9,513 bases of DNA from Candidatus Iainarchaeum sp. (GCA_016218635.1 JACRDJ010000133.1:1-9513); one strand, 5' to 3'. Numbered from the stretch's first letter, positions 1 to 6,977 are shown. The notes: generated from the sequence alone by a model not told the origin. Made by a program: numbers and translations.

Positions 1-2480
1 GGGACACCAACGCACTCTCAACGGACATGAATATTTTCATTTATTTTTCCCAGAAGTCAGGGGACAAGAATGTTTCCATTAACACCGGGACCGATCGCAA
101 CATCTTCGCACCCCCCTGGGTCTGCGATAGCAATGCCCTGACCACGGCACGCACCTGCTTTTATATTTACAATGTGCAGAACACCAATCTGGACGATAAC
201 TTTTTCATTGACATCAACGCCGTTGACTGGAACAGCGCGCTTTCCAACATTGCCCTGACGGGCCGGGATGCCAACTTTTACACCGCTGCCAGTTCATTCA
301 TGGTGGACACCAATTCCCCGCGCACGAGTTGGGACGGGAACCATAACAGCTGGCAGAACATGGATGCCAACATTCACTTAACCTGTGTGGACATGAACGG
401 GGGAACGGACAGGAACGTGTCCGGATGCCTCACCATCCGGTTCCGGGTGGACACGAATGCCACCACCGACATTACCTGGGGCGCCTGGCAGACGTATGCC
501 ACCAACATCATGATTGCGTCTGACGGAAACTTTGCGGTGGACTTCAACTCCATTGACCGCGTCGGAAACGCCGGGGACCAGAACCTCTTCTACGTGCTCC
601 GGGACACCAATGCCGGAACGCCCGGTTTTGACTTCAACGTCAGTGTTTCATTCGGGGACTTCAACAACTTTGATGTGTTCTATGGAAGGGACCAAAACAT
701 CCGCGTGCGGGTGTTTGACCTGGGAAGAGACATCAACCTCATCGGAAGAAGGTCGGTTTCGCCCTGGGTGGACTTCAATGTGCGGGTGAATTACGTCCGC
801 ATGGATGCCAACCAGGTCCGCAACGATGTGAACCTCGGAATATATCCCCGCTGGGATGTCAACCTGAACACGGGCGTTACATTGGATACCAATTTCACGT
901 CCGTTTATCTGACCTTCAGCGGCAAAGACGGGGCGGGAAACGTGCTTAATGACCAGAACTTTGTGACTCCCCTGGTATTGTACTCCATGCGGGTTCCCAA
1001 CGGATTCTCTGACCAGAACAGCGCCACCAACCTCCAGGACATCAACAACTTTGCGGATGTCAATAACCTGCTCTTCGTCAAAAGAAGGACCAATAACAGT
1101 GTACTCTCCCGGCTTTTCTTCCGGGGCCCCCTGAACCTCACGGACGCCACTACCTTGGCGGGCCTGGTTTCCCTGGGAACCAACATGACCATCGCCACCT
1201 CCAGCACGACCACGGACACCCGGGACATCAACGTGCATGTGGATTCTGCGGCGCTGACTGCATTCAACACGGATGCCAACCTGTGGTTCTATGATCTCCC
1301 CTACGCAAGCCGGCCCGGAATCCTGCGCAGTGACTCCAACTGCGGAAGTGCCTGCACAGACTACAACTATATGGACTCCAACGGAATGCTCTATGTGCAT
1401 GTGACCGGATTCAGCGACGACACGACGGACGGAAATGCCCCCGTACTATCCGGAGCACACCCTTCCGGAAGCATCGGGGACCAAAGCAGCGCGGACATGA
1501 ACGTGCTCACCAATGAACTGGCTACGTGCCGGTACAGCACCAGCGATGTGGCCTATGCATCCATGGGCAATACCACCACCCAGGCAACTTCTCACACCTG
1601 GTCGATTGCCATCAGCCGCGGTGAAACCAAGACACTCTACATCCGCTGCATGGACCGGGTTGGCAATGTGAACTCATCCAGCACCTCGCTTACATTCAAT
1701 CGTGATGCGTCGGGTGGTTCATCGCCCGGAACAACTCCTGCTTCGGAAACCGGAACGGACACGGGTGGAACTTCTCCGGGTCCCTCCAGCGGTGGCGGCG
1801 GTGAACTGGGTCTCTCCCGCGACATCACAGTCAGCGCAGGAGAAACCAAGGAAGTACAGTTCAATTACGACAACCGCTATCTGGTTACGGACGTGGAAGT
1901 CACCGCCAAGGAAACCCTCTTCAATACGACCCTGGTAGTGGCGGAAGCCACAAAGGCAGAAGTCGGAAGCGACCCTGCAGTGGCTGTCCCCGGTTCGGGT
2001 GAATCCCAGACCATTAAGTTCCTGGAAATCAAGGTTTCCACCAAGGACAAAGGAAAAGTGGACTCCGCCAAACTCAAGTTCAACGTGCCCAAAACAACCT
2101 ATGGAACGGACTTGGATTACCGGACCACCCGGCTCATGCACCTGGACAATGGCACCTGGAAGGAGCTTGCCACCACGTTTGTGGAAGAAAAAACGAATAC
2201 TTATGTCTTCGAGGCCACGACTCCCGGATTCTCCTATTTCGCAATCATAGCGGATGTGATTCCGGTCCAACCTCCAACAAGCCCTCAGGCCAAGCCCCCC
2301 GTACAGAAGAGACCCTTGCCAAAGAATACTACCCAAACAGGCGGCACACCCTCCGGTGAAGCACCAGCCCCCCAAACTGCTCCTGCCCCCTTGGGCGGAG
2401 AAATGATTTTCGGGGCCGCTGCCGTGCTGGTGGTTGTGCTGGCAGTCGGATACTTTGTTTTAGGCCGAAAGAAAAGGTGA
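1..2480 (+). CDS. Secreted, membrane-anchored surface protein with PGF-pre-PGF domain (5' partial)
   Basis: The frame is open to the left edge (first whole codon at 3), so the ATG at 27 is internal; it even lies inside a D-M-N motif. Residues below count from that ATG. Residues 1-345 are beta-rich, with an Ig-like segment at about 94-190 (Cys120/Cys134, then a SDGNFAVDFNS strand). Residues 326-462 resemble a domain common in archaeal surface proteins (NLQDINNFADVNNLLF, later ACTDYNY and VHVTGFS). A second Ig-like unit is at 470-558 (Cys501, Cys541, DRVGN). A Gly/Ser/Thr/Pro linker (561-595) leads to a PGF-pre-PGF domain (about 600-742), ending in TPGFSYFAI with PGF at 733-735. A Pro/Thr-rich stalk (743-790) precedes one membrane helix (793-812) and a basic tail, RKKR. 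This is the usual layout of an archaeal cell-surface protein anchored at its C-terminus. No enzymatic motif is visible; adhesion or envelope structure is inference. D-x-N tripeptides are strongly enriched up to residue 492 and absent after it. Confidence 0.85.
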   Translation, partial: DTNALSTDMNIFIYFSQKSGDKNVSINTGTDRNIFAPPWVCDSNALTTARTCFYIYNVQNTNLDDNFFIDINAVDWNSALSNIALTGRDANFYTAASSFMVDTNSPRTSWDGNHNSWQNMDANIHLTCVDMNGGTDRNVSGCLTIRFRVDTNATTDITWGAWQTYATNIMIASDGNFAVDFNSIDRVGNAGDQNLFYVLRDTNAGTPGFDFNVSVSFGDFNNFDVFYGRDQNIRVRVFDLGRDINLIGRRSVSPWVDFNVRVNYVRMDANQVRNDVNLGIYPRWDVNLNTGVTLDTNFTSVYLTFSGKDGAGNVLNDQNFVTPLVLYSMRVPNGFSDQNSATNLQDINNFADVNNLLFVKRRTNNSVLSRLFFRGPLNLTDATTLAGLVSLGTNMTIATSSTTTDTRDINVHVDSAALTAFNTDANLWFYDLPYASRPGILRSDSNCGSACTDYNYMDSNGMLYVHVTGFSDDTTDGNAPVLSGAHPSGSIGDQSSADMNVLTNELATCRYSTSDVAYASMGNTTTQATSHTWSIAISRGETKTLYIRCMDRVGNVNSSSTSLTFNRDASGGSSPGTTPASETGTDTGGTSPGPSSGGGGELGLSRDITVSAGETKEVQFNYDNRYLVTDVEVTAKETLFNTTLVVAEATKAEVGSDPAVAVPGSGESQTIKFLEIKVSTKDKGKVDSAKLKFNVPKTTYGTDLDYRTTRLMHLDNGTWKELATTFVEEKTNTYVFEATTPGFSYFAIIADVIPVQPPTSPQAKPPVQKRPLPKNTTQTGGTPSGEAPAPQTAPAPLGGEMIFGAAAVLVVVLAVGYFVLGRKKR
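3..1502 (+). repeat. D-x-N tripeptide array within the surface protein
   Basis: Reading the frame from position 3, I count 39 occurrences of Asp-any-Asn up to codon 492 and none in the remaining 325 codons. The first Asp codons are at 3, 24, 63, 93 and 126; the last is at 1494. In the densest stretch (Asp at residues 184 to 287) the spacings are 9, 9, 9, 11, 13, 14, 11, 7, 10 and 10. The middle residue varies widely (T, A, F, I, Q, V, S, G, R, M, K, D, W, Y), and the sequence between motifs is not repeated. The DNA pattern is GAY-NNN-AAY, mostly GAC and AAC. Some copies sit where related archaeal domains, as I remember them, also have Asp or Asn; others look like additions between strands. 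Confidence 0.75.
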
Positions 2481-2486
2481 ATGAGA

Positions 2487-2505
2487 CCCTGCCAATAAGG
2501 CAGGG
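2487..2505. terminator. Hairpin between the convergent surface-protein and nadK genes
   Basis: Perfect 7-bp inverted repeat CCCTGCC / GGCAGGG around an AATAA loop. It begins 7 bases after the stop codon of the surface-protein gene and is followed by ATTTCTT. The position and the short T-rich tail fit a terminator or 3'-end stabilising hairpin for the plus-strand gene. It also lies 47 bp beyond the end of nadK, so it could serve both genes. Confidence 0.5.
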
Positions 2506-2551
2506 ATTTCTTAACCCAACCCGGAATGCGGGCGGAGTTCTTTTTGGTCGG

Positions 2552-3334
2552 TTAGGAAAGCGGAAAAACAAGTTGAAGAGGGCGTCCTTTGCGGATGAGT
2601 AACTCATTCTGAAGGGACTCGATGCGGTGCTGTCCATCCACAATGATGTGGGGACGCACCCGGGTGAAACCCGAAATTTTGATGGGCTGATTTAGTGGAA
2701 GCACCCAGGAATGAAGGTTTCGGTCAAACGGGGAAATCAGCGTAATCGCCACGCCCTTGAGGGGTTCTAGCAGGATGGGCCCGCCGGCAGACTTGTTGTA
2801 GGCCGAAGAGCCTGAAACCGTGGAAACCAGCAATCCGTCCCCGCCCAGGCGGGAAAAGCGATGGGAACCGGCATCCAGATCAAAGCGCATCAGGCGGCCG
2901 CTTAACTGGGACAGCACGGCCACCTCATTAAGCGCAAAACAATTATCCACTTTCTTTCCGTCCGCCCATAATGCCAGCCGGTCCAGTTTCCGCACCACGC
3001 ATTCTCCGCGGAGAATGGCCGGAAGCTTTTGCAGCACATTTTCCTTGGTGAGACCCATGTAGTGGCCGACCCCCCCGCAATTAATGCCTAAAAGAGGAGT
3101 AGGCTTTTGGAGCTGAATAGCCCGGTGAAGAAGGGTCCCATCCCCGCCAAAGGACAAAATGAGGGAAACCGAAAAATCGGAAAAAGGAACGGGAGGAAAG
3201 GGGAGACCAAAATGGGCATCCACTTCAAATGAAATCCTTTCGCGCTGCAGAAGGCGAATGACCTTCAATGCGGTTTTCCGGGCGGCCGGATTACGGGGGT
3301 TTCCGGTAATTCCGACCCGGGAAATCGGTTTCAT
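2552..3334 (-). CDS. nadK: NAD kinase
   Basis: ATP(or polyphosphate)-NAD kinase, which phosphorylates NAD at the 2' position of the adenosine ribose to give NADP; cytosolic. The 260 residues match the usual archaeal size. The GGDGT nucleotide-binding motif is at 63-67. The conserved Asn-Glu pair is at 136-137 (ALNEV). The Gly-rich NAD site reads DGLLVSTVSGSSAYNKSAGG (166-185), a clear version of the family's DG..x..TPTGSTAY..SAGG. A late DGQ is at 234-236. The segment after the first domain reads GINCGGVGHY (83-92), where most family members have a motif like G-x-N-x-G-x-x-G-F-L, so this loop is unusual. The ATG at 3334 has no good Shine-Dalgarno sequence, but a TATA-like box is centred about 24 bp upstream, which suggests a leaderless mRNA. 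It is divergent from ppdK and convergent with the surface-protein gene. The family assignment is firm; which phosphate donor it uses cannot be read from the sequence. Confidence 0.93.
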   Translation of the reverse strand: MKPISRVGITGNPRNPAARKTALKVIRLLQRERISFEVDAHFGLPFPPVPFSDFSVSLILSFGGDGTLLHRAIQLQKPTPLLGINCGGVGHYMGLTKENVLQKLPAILRGECVVRKLDRLALWADGKKVDNCFALNEVAVLSQLSGRLMRFDLDAGSHRFSRLGGDGLLVSTVSGSSAYNKSAGGPILLEPLKGVAITLISPFDRNLHSWVLPLNQPIKISGFTRVRPHIIVDGQHRIESLQNELLIRKGRPLQLVFPLS

Positions 3335-3352
3335 ACCACTAAGAGGTGGCCG

Positions 3353-3364
3353 TTAAATTTAAAT
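3353..3364. promoter_or_regulatory. Shared palindromic TATA-like element, nadK/ppdK divergent promoter
   Basis: TTAAATTTAAAT; the first 10 bases are a perfect palindrome. It is the only AT-rich block of its kind in the 62-bp gap. Read leftwards, its centre is about 24 bp from the nadK ATG, the distance expected for a leaderless start. Read rightwards, a start about 25 bp downstream would fall near 3383, giving ppdK a leader of roughly 14 bases. Box identity is inferred from sequence and distance only. Confidence 0.5.
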
Positions 3365-3385
3365 CCATTTAACTACTGAATTCAG

Positions 3386-3395
3386 GCGGTGGGGG
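3386..3395 (+). promoter_or_regulatory. ppdK: G-rich ribosome binding region deciding the TTG start of ppdK
   Basis: GCGGTGGGGG lies immediately before the TTG at 3397. GGTGG can pair with the CCUCC-type end of 16S rRNA, though the spacing is short. There is no ATG or GTG in frame between the upstream stop (3370-3372) and 3397, and the first residues encoded from TTG (VRFVYSFDE) match the usual N-terminus of the family. Confidence 0.45.
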
Positions 3396-3396
3396 C

Positions 3397-6039
3397 TTGG
3401 TTCGATTCGTTTACTCATTTGATGAAATCAGGGAACCGGTAAGTGAGGAAACCGTTCTCCGGCTGGGAAACAAGGGGGCCCAGCTGGCGGAAATGACCCG
3501 CATAGGCTTGCCGGTCCCGCCCGGATTCACCATTACCACCCAGGCCTGCCGGGAATTCTATGCCCGCAATAAAAAATGGCCGGAAGGGATCCGGGAAGAG
3601 ATTCGGGAAAACATGCGCCGGCTTGAAACCCGCATTGGAAAAAAATTCGGAGACCCCCAAAACCCCCTGCTGGTTTCCGTCCGCTCGGGGTCGTATGTAT
3701 CCATGCCGGGCATGATGGACACCGTGCTCAACCTCGGGCTCAACGACGAAACGCTGAAAGGACTGGGCGCGCAGGTGGGTTCGGTTCGCGGAGCACTGGA
3801 CTCGTATCGGCGGTTCATTCAGATGTTCGGGGACGTGGTGCTGGGAATACCGAACGCGAAATTCGAGGAAATACTCTCCCGCCGCAAGAATGCGGCCGGA
3901 GTCAAACAGGACACGGAACTCAAAGAAAAAGACCTTGAGGCCGTAATTGCCGAATACCAAAAAATGGTGCAAGGCCACACGGGACGCGAATTTCCCCAGG
4001 ACCCGCAGGAGCAGCTGCAGCAGGCCATTAATGCCGTATTTGATTCATGGAACATTCCGCGCGCGGTATCGTACCGGCGCATTCACAAACTGCGCGAGGA
4101 TGCCGGAACCGGAGTGAACGTTCAGGCCATGGTGTTCGGAAACCTGGGAAACGGTTCAGGAACCGGAGTGGGGTTTACCCGAAATCCTTCCACCGGGGAA
4201 AAAGAACACTACGGGGAATTCCTGCTCAATGCCCAGGGAGAAGACGTGGTGGCCGGAATCCGGACCCCCCAGCCCATTGATTCGCTCAAGCAGGCCATAC
4301 CGGAAGCGTATGCGGAACTCATGAACGTGTACCGCATCCTGGAAACGCATTACCGGGACATGCAGGATTTTGAATTCACCATCGAACGCAAAAAACTGTT
4401 TTTGCTCCAGACCCGCAACGGAAAAAGAACGGCCCAGGCCGCCATCCGGATTGCAATTGACATGGTCAAAGAAGGACTCATATCCAAAACGGAAGCGCTC
4501 ATGCGGGTTTCCCCCAAACAGGTGGATTCCCTGCTTCACAAACAGATTGACCCAAGAGCCAAATCAAAACAGAAACCGATCGCGCTCGGACTGGCCGCCA
4601 GCCCCGGAGCCGCCGTCGGAAAAGCGGTTTTTACGGCCGAAAAAGCCAGAAAAATGGCGGAAGAAAACCCCCAGGAAAAACTGATCCTGGTCCGCTCGGA
4701 AACCAGTCCCGAAGACATTGAAGGCATGCATGCTGCCAAGGGAATCCTGACCAGCACGGGAGGACTTACAAGCCACGCAGCCGTAGTGGCCCGCGGAATG
4801 GGAAAACCGTGCGTGAGCGGAGCGGCCTCCATCCAGGTGAATGAAGAAAAAGGATTTTTCACCGTCGGCGAACACCGAATAGAAGAAGGAGAAATGGTTT
4901 CCATTGACGGAACCACCGGGGAAGTGTTTGACGGGGAAATGCCGCTCGTTTCCCCCCAAATCGGGAACGAATTCCTGGAACTCATGAAATGGACGGATGA
5001 ATTCCGGACACTGGGCGTCCGCGCCAATGCGGATACCCCCCAGGATGCAAAGGTAGCCCGCGGATTCGGGGCCCGGGGAATCGGACTATGCCGGACCGAA
5101 CATATGTTCTTTGAAGAAACCAGGATTGCAGCAGTACGCGAAATGATTCTCTCCTCCACCCAAGAAGAACGGGAAAGGGCCCTGGCCAAAATCCTTCCCT
5201 TCCAGCGGACGGACTTCGAGGAAATATTCGAGGTCATGGAAGGACTGCCGGTCACCATCCGGCTGCTGGATCCGCCCCTGCACGAATTCCTGCCCAAGGA
5301 AGAAGCGGAAATCCGAAAACTGGCCCAGACCATGAGGCTCACGGAAGAAAAAGTAATGGCCCGCGTGCAGGCCCTGCACGAATTCAACCCCATGCTGGGA
5401 TTCCGCGGCTGTCGGCTGGGAATCGTGTATCCTGAAATCAACCAGATGCAGGTCCGCGCCATCATCGAGGCCGCACTCAATCTCAAAAAAAAAGGAATCC
5501 GGGCCGTTCCCGAAATCATGATTCCCGTGCTTGGACACGTGAACGAAATGAAATTCCTCCGCCAGCTCGTCGACGACACCGCCCAGGCCGTCATGAAGGA
5601 AAAACACGACGGAATCGAGTACACGGTGGGCGTCATGATGGAACTCCCCCGCGCCTGCCTGACCGCGGACGAAATCGCCCATTACGCGGACTTCTTCTCA
5701 TTCGGAACCAACGACCTCACCCAAACCACGTTCGGATACTCCCGCGATGACTCCGGAATCTTCGTGCCCGTATACCTCGAAAAAGGAATCCTTTCCGTGG
5801 ACCCCTTCGAATCCGTGGACCCAGCCGGGGTCGGGGCACTCATCCGAATTTCGGCCGAAAAAGGCCGCTCCAGCAGCCCCAAAATCAAGCTCGGCATCTG
5901 CGGAGAACACGGAGGCGACCCGGCCTCCATCGAATTCTTTGAATCCGCCGGACTCCACTACGTTTCCTGCAGCCCGTACCGGGTGCCCATCGCCCGCCTC
6001 GCGGCCGCACAGGCGGCCATTAAGAAAGCGAAAGGCTGA
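3397..6039 (+). CDS. ppdK: Pyruvate, phosphate dikinase
   Basis: Interconverts pyruvate + ATP + phosphate with phosphoenolpyruvate + AMP + diphosphate (EC 2.7.9.1), at the PEP/pyruvate node of glycolysis and gluconeogenesis; cytosolic. The 880 residues are full length. The N-terminal nucleotide-binding domain covers about 1-345 and opens with YSFDE and GNKGAQLAEM (25-34); further markers are VRSGSYVSMPGMMDTVLNLG (95-114), GVGFTRNPSTGE (257-268) and LFLLQTRNGKRT (334-345). The swivelling phosphohistidine domain (about 395-515) carries GGLTSHAAVVARGMG, with the phosphocarrier His460 and Thr458 two residues before it. The C-terminal PEP/pyruvate TIM barrel has GIGLCRTEHMFF (561-572), NPMLGFRGCRLG (664-675), SFGTNDLTQTTFG (768-780) and GICGEHGGDP (833-842), with catalytic Cys834. 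Start codon is TTG. Not PEP synthase: the YSFDE start, the MPGMMDTVLNLG segment and the overall layout are typical of PPDK. It overlaps the end of the convergent membrane-protein gene by 20 bp. No key residue I checked is missing. Confidence 0.96.
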   Translation: MVRFVYSFDEIREPVSEETVLRLGNKGAQLAEMTRIGLPVPPGFTITTQACREFYARNKKWPEGIREEIRENMRRLETRIGKKFGDPQNPLLVSVRSGSYVSMPGMMDTVLNLGLNDETLKGLGAQVGSVRGALDSYRRFIQMFGDVVLGIPNAKFEEILSRRKNAAGVKQDTELKEKDLEAVIAEYQKMVQGHTGREFPQDPQEQLQQAINAVFDSWNIPRAVSYRRIHKLREDAGTGVNVQAMVFGNLGNGSGTGVGFTRNPSTGEKEHYGEFLLNAQGEDVVAGIRTPQPIDSLKQAIPEAYAELMNVYRILETHYRDMQDFEFTIERKKLFLLQTRNGKRTAQAAIRIAIDMVKEGLISKTEALMRVSPKQVDSLLHKQIDPRAKSKQKPIALGLAASPGAAVGKAVFTAEKARKMAEENPQEKLILVRSETSPEDIEGMHAAKGILTSTGGLTSHAAVVARGMGKPCVSGAASIQVNEEKGFFTVGEHRIEEGEMVSIDGTTGEVFDGEMPLVSPQIGNEFLELMKWTDEFRTLGVRANADTPQDAKVARGFGARGIGLCRTEHMFFEETRIAAVREMILSSTQEERERALAKILPFQRTDFEEIFEVMEGLPVTIRLLDPPLHEFLPKEEAEIRKLAQTMRLTEEKVMARVQALHEFNPMLGFRGCRLGIVYPEINQMQVRAIIEAALNLKKKGIRAVPEIMIPVLGHVNEMKFLRQLVDDTAQAVMKEKHDGIEYTVGVMMELPRACLTADEIAHYADFFSFGTNDLTQTTFGYSRDDSGIFVPVYLEKGILSVDPFESVDPAGVGALIRISAEKGRSSSPKIKLGICGEHGGDPASIEFFESAGLHYVSCSPYRVPIARLAAAQAAIKKAKG

Positions 6040-6817
6040 ACCTTGATTTGAATAACACATATCCGGTGAGGTACATACCGGCCACTCCAAACGCCATGGC
6101 GGTTCCCATGAAAATGCCATAGGCCGGATATGCGAAGTAAACCACTAGATTATAAGCGATTAAGGACAACCAGCCGAGGGGGATTCCTTTGAGTATGGCA
6201 TCCGTATAGGGGGTTCCATAAGTAAAATGAATAATGAGGAGTAGGGGAAGCACAGTGGTAGGAAAAGCCGAAAAAAGCCCAGCCCAAGTCGGGCCAACTG
6301 CAGAGGCGATGGTGGTTATGAACAATATGATTCCTGCCGCAGCCACTGCACGAAGGGCCAGTGTTTTCACGCCTAATTTTGCCTTCTGCTTAACAGGCAT
6401 GTCTGGAAGTTTTCTAAACAAATACATGAAAACCGGAATAATGAGAACCGCAAGCAGTGTGGCGGTAAACGGTTCAAACGTGATTTGGTGAAGCAGGTAA
6501 ATGACGAATGCATACCCTCCAAATGCAAGCAATACGGAACCGGCAACATTGTTTGTTTTCAGCAGTCTTGGTGCAATGAAATAGAGATAGAAGAAAGTTC
6601 CCATGGCCAGCAGTCCGGCCAGATTAAATATGGCGCTTTTGGATGCGAACTCTGCGCCCGATTCAAGCCCATAAAAAAACAAGGTAATAGGGGTTCCGGT
6701 GGGTGCTCCCCCCAAAACTCCTGCCAGTTTGGGGCTCACTTTTTCGGCCAGCACCGACATCAGCAGAACAACTGAAATCGCAACGGCCGTTTTGATCAGA
6801 AGAATGAACTCGTTCAT
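6020..6817 (-). CDS. Polytopic membrane protein with internal duplication, function unknown
   Basis: I do not recognise a named family with confidence. From the ATG at 6817 the product is 265 residues with about nine or ten hydrophobic segments. The two halves share a motif: AGVLGGAPTGTP early in the first half (about 32-43) and AGLFSAFPTTVLP in the second (about 179-191), each followed by a hydrophobic helix. This suggests a duplicated five-helix unit, as in small transporters of the drug/metabolite type, but that is an inference. A longer reading from the ATG at 6856 adds 13 hydrophilic residues. I prefer 6817 because a TATA-like sequence overlaps the upstream ATG and would place the transcript start near 6830. 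No Shine-Dalgarno sequence precedes either ATG. The last 20 bp, including the TAA, overlap the end of ppdK. The gene is divergent from the iron permease, but nothing ties it to iron. Confidence 0.75.
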   Translation of the reverse strand: MNEFILLIKTAVAISVVLLMSVLAEKVSPKLAGVLGGAPTGTPITLFFYGLESGAEFASKSAIFNLAGLLAMGTFFYLYFIAPRLLKTNNVAGSVLLAFGGYAFVIYLLHQITFEPFTATLLAVLIIPVFMYLFRKLPDMPVKQKAKLGVKTLALRAVAAAGIILFITTIASAVGPTWAGLFSAFPTTVLPLLLIIHFTYGTPYTDAILKGIPLGWLSLIAYNLVVYFAYPAYGIFMGTAMAFGVAGMYLTGYVLFKSRFSLSLS

Positions 6818-6853
6818 GGAGAGCCCTGTTTTGCTGGAATAAGGCTTGAAGCG

Positions 6854-6862
6854 CATTTATAT
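6854..6862 (-). promoter_or_regulatory. TATA-like box of the membrane-protein gene
   Basis: On the minus strand this reads CATATAAAT. It overlaps the upstream ATG (6854-6856), so initiation about 25 bp downstream would fall near 6830 and leave that ATG outside the mRNA. The next in-frame ATG (6817) would then have a leader of about a dozen bases. Inferred from sequence and spacing only. Confidence 0.4.
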
Positions 6863-6923
6863 GTATGGGTTTCGGAACCAAACAGGCCAGGTAAGGAAAG
6901 ACCCTGACTCATCCAAACAAGGA

Positions 6924-6930
6924 TTTTAAA
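6924..6930 (+). promoter_or_regulatory. TATA-like box of the FTR1 iron permease gene
   Basis: TTTTAAA preceded by the purine-rich ACAAGGA, which could act as a BRE. A start about 25 bp downstream would lie near 6953, between the two dyad operators and about 25 bases before the ATG at 6978. Confidence 0.45.
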
Positions 6931-6934
6931 CCGT

Positions 6935-6948
6935 TTAGGTTATCCTTA
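6935..6948 (+). promoter_or_regulatory. DtxR-like operator, copy 1 (imperfect)
   Basis: TTAGG-TTAT-CCTTA, an imperfect dyad of the form TTAGG-N4-CCTAA lying just downstream of the TATA-like box. The TTAGG/CCTAA half-sites are those known from DtxR/IdeR operators, although the classical bacterial boxes have a longer spacer between the outer half-sites. It is exactly 20 bp from the second copy. Confidence 0.55.
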
Positions 6949-6954
6949 TTGAAG

Positions 6955-6968
6955 TTAGGCAAACCTAA
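6955..6968 (+). promoter_or_regulatory. DtxR-like operator, copy 2 (perfect dyad)
   Basis: TTAGG-CAAA-CCTAA, with perfect 5-bp arms, 9 bp before the ATG of the iron permease. The spacing of 20 bp to copy 1 puts both dyads on the same face of the helix. They bracket the predicted transcription start, a layout suited to repression. The likely binder is the DtxR-family protein encoded at 7844. Confidence 0.65.
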
Positions 6969-6977
6969 GTTGATATC

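Noticed and set aside
648..1400. Antisense frame of 250 codons opposite the surface protein
   Set aside because: The His/Val-rich product is the mirror of the GAY-NNN-AAY pattern on the coding strand. It has no domain, promoter or ribosome binding site.
1719..2375. Antisense frame of 218 codons opposite the PGF-pre-PGF region
   Set aside because: The sense strand encodes a clear PGF-pre-PGF domain and membrane anchor over the same bases. The antisense product is Gly/Cys-rich without a known fold.
1..2480. D-x-N motifs as EF-hand or dockerin calcium sites
   Set aside because: Those sites need D-x-[DN]-x-[DG]-x3-x-x-E type spacing. Here the residues after D-x-N are mostly hydrophobic strand residues, so a classical EF-hand reading fails, though other cation-binding roles remain possible.
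3335..3350. Small dyad CCAC-taaga-GTGG-like next to the nadK start as an operator
   Set aside because: The arms are only 4-5 bp with an odd loop and no second copy nearby, which is not above what chance gives.
4536..5636. Long antisense frame (366 codons) opposite ppdK
   Set aside because: It lies wholly within a full-length, motif-complete ppdK. Its product is Ser/Arg-rich with no recognisable domain, as expected for the complement of a GC-biased gene.
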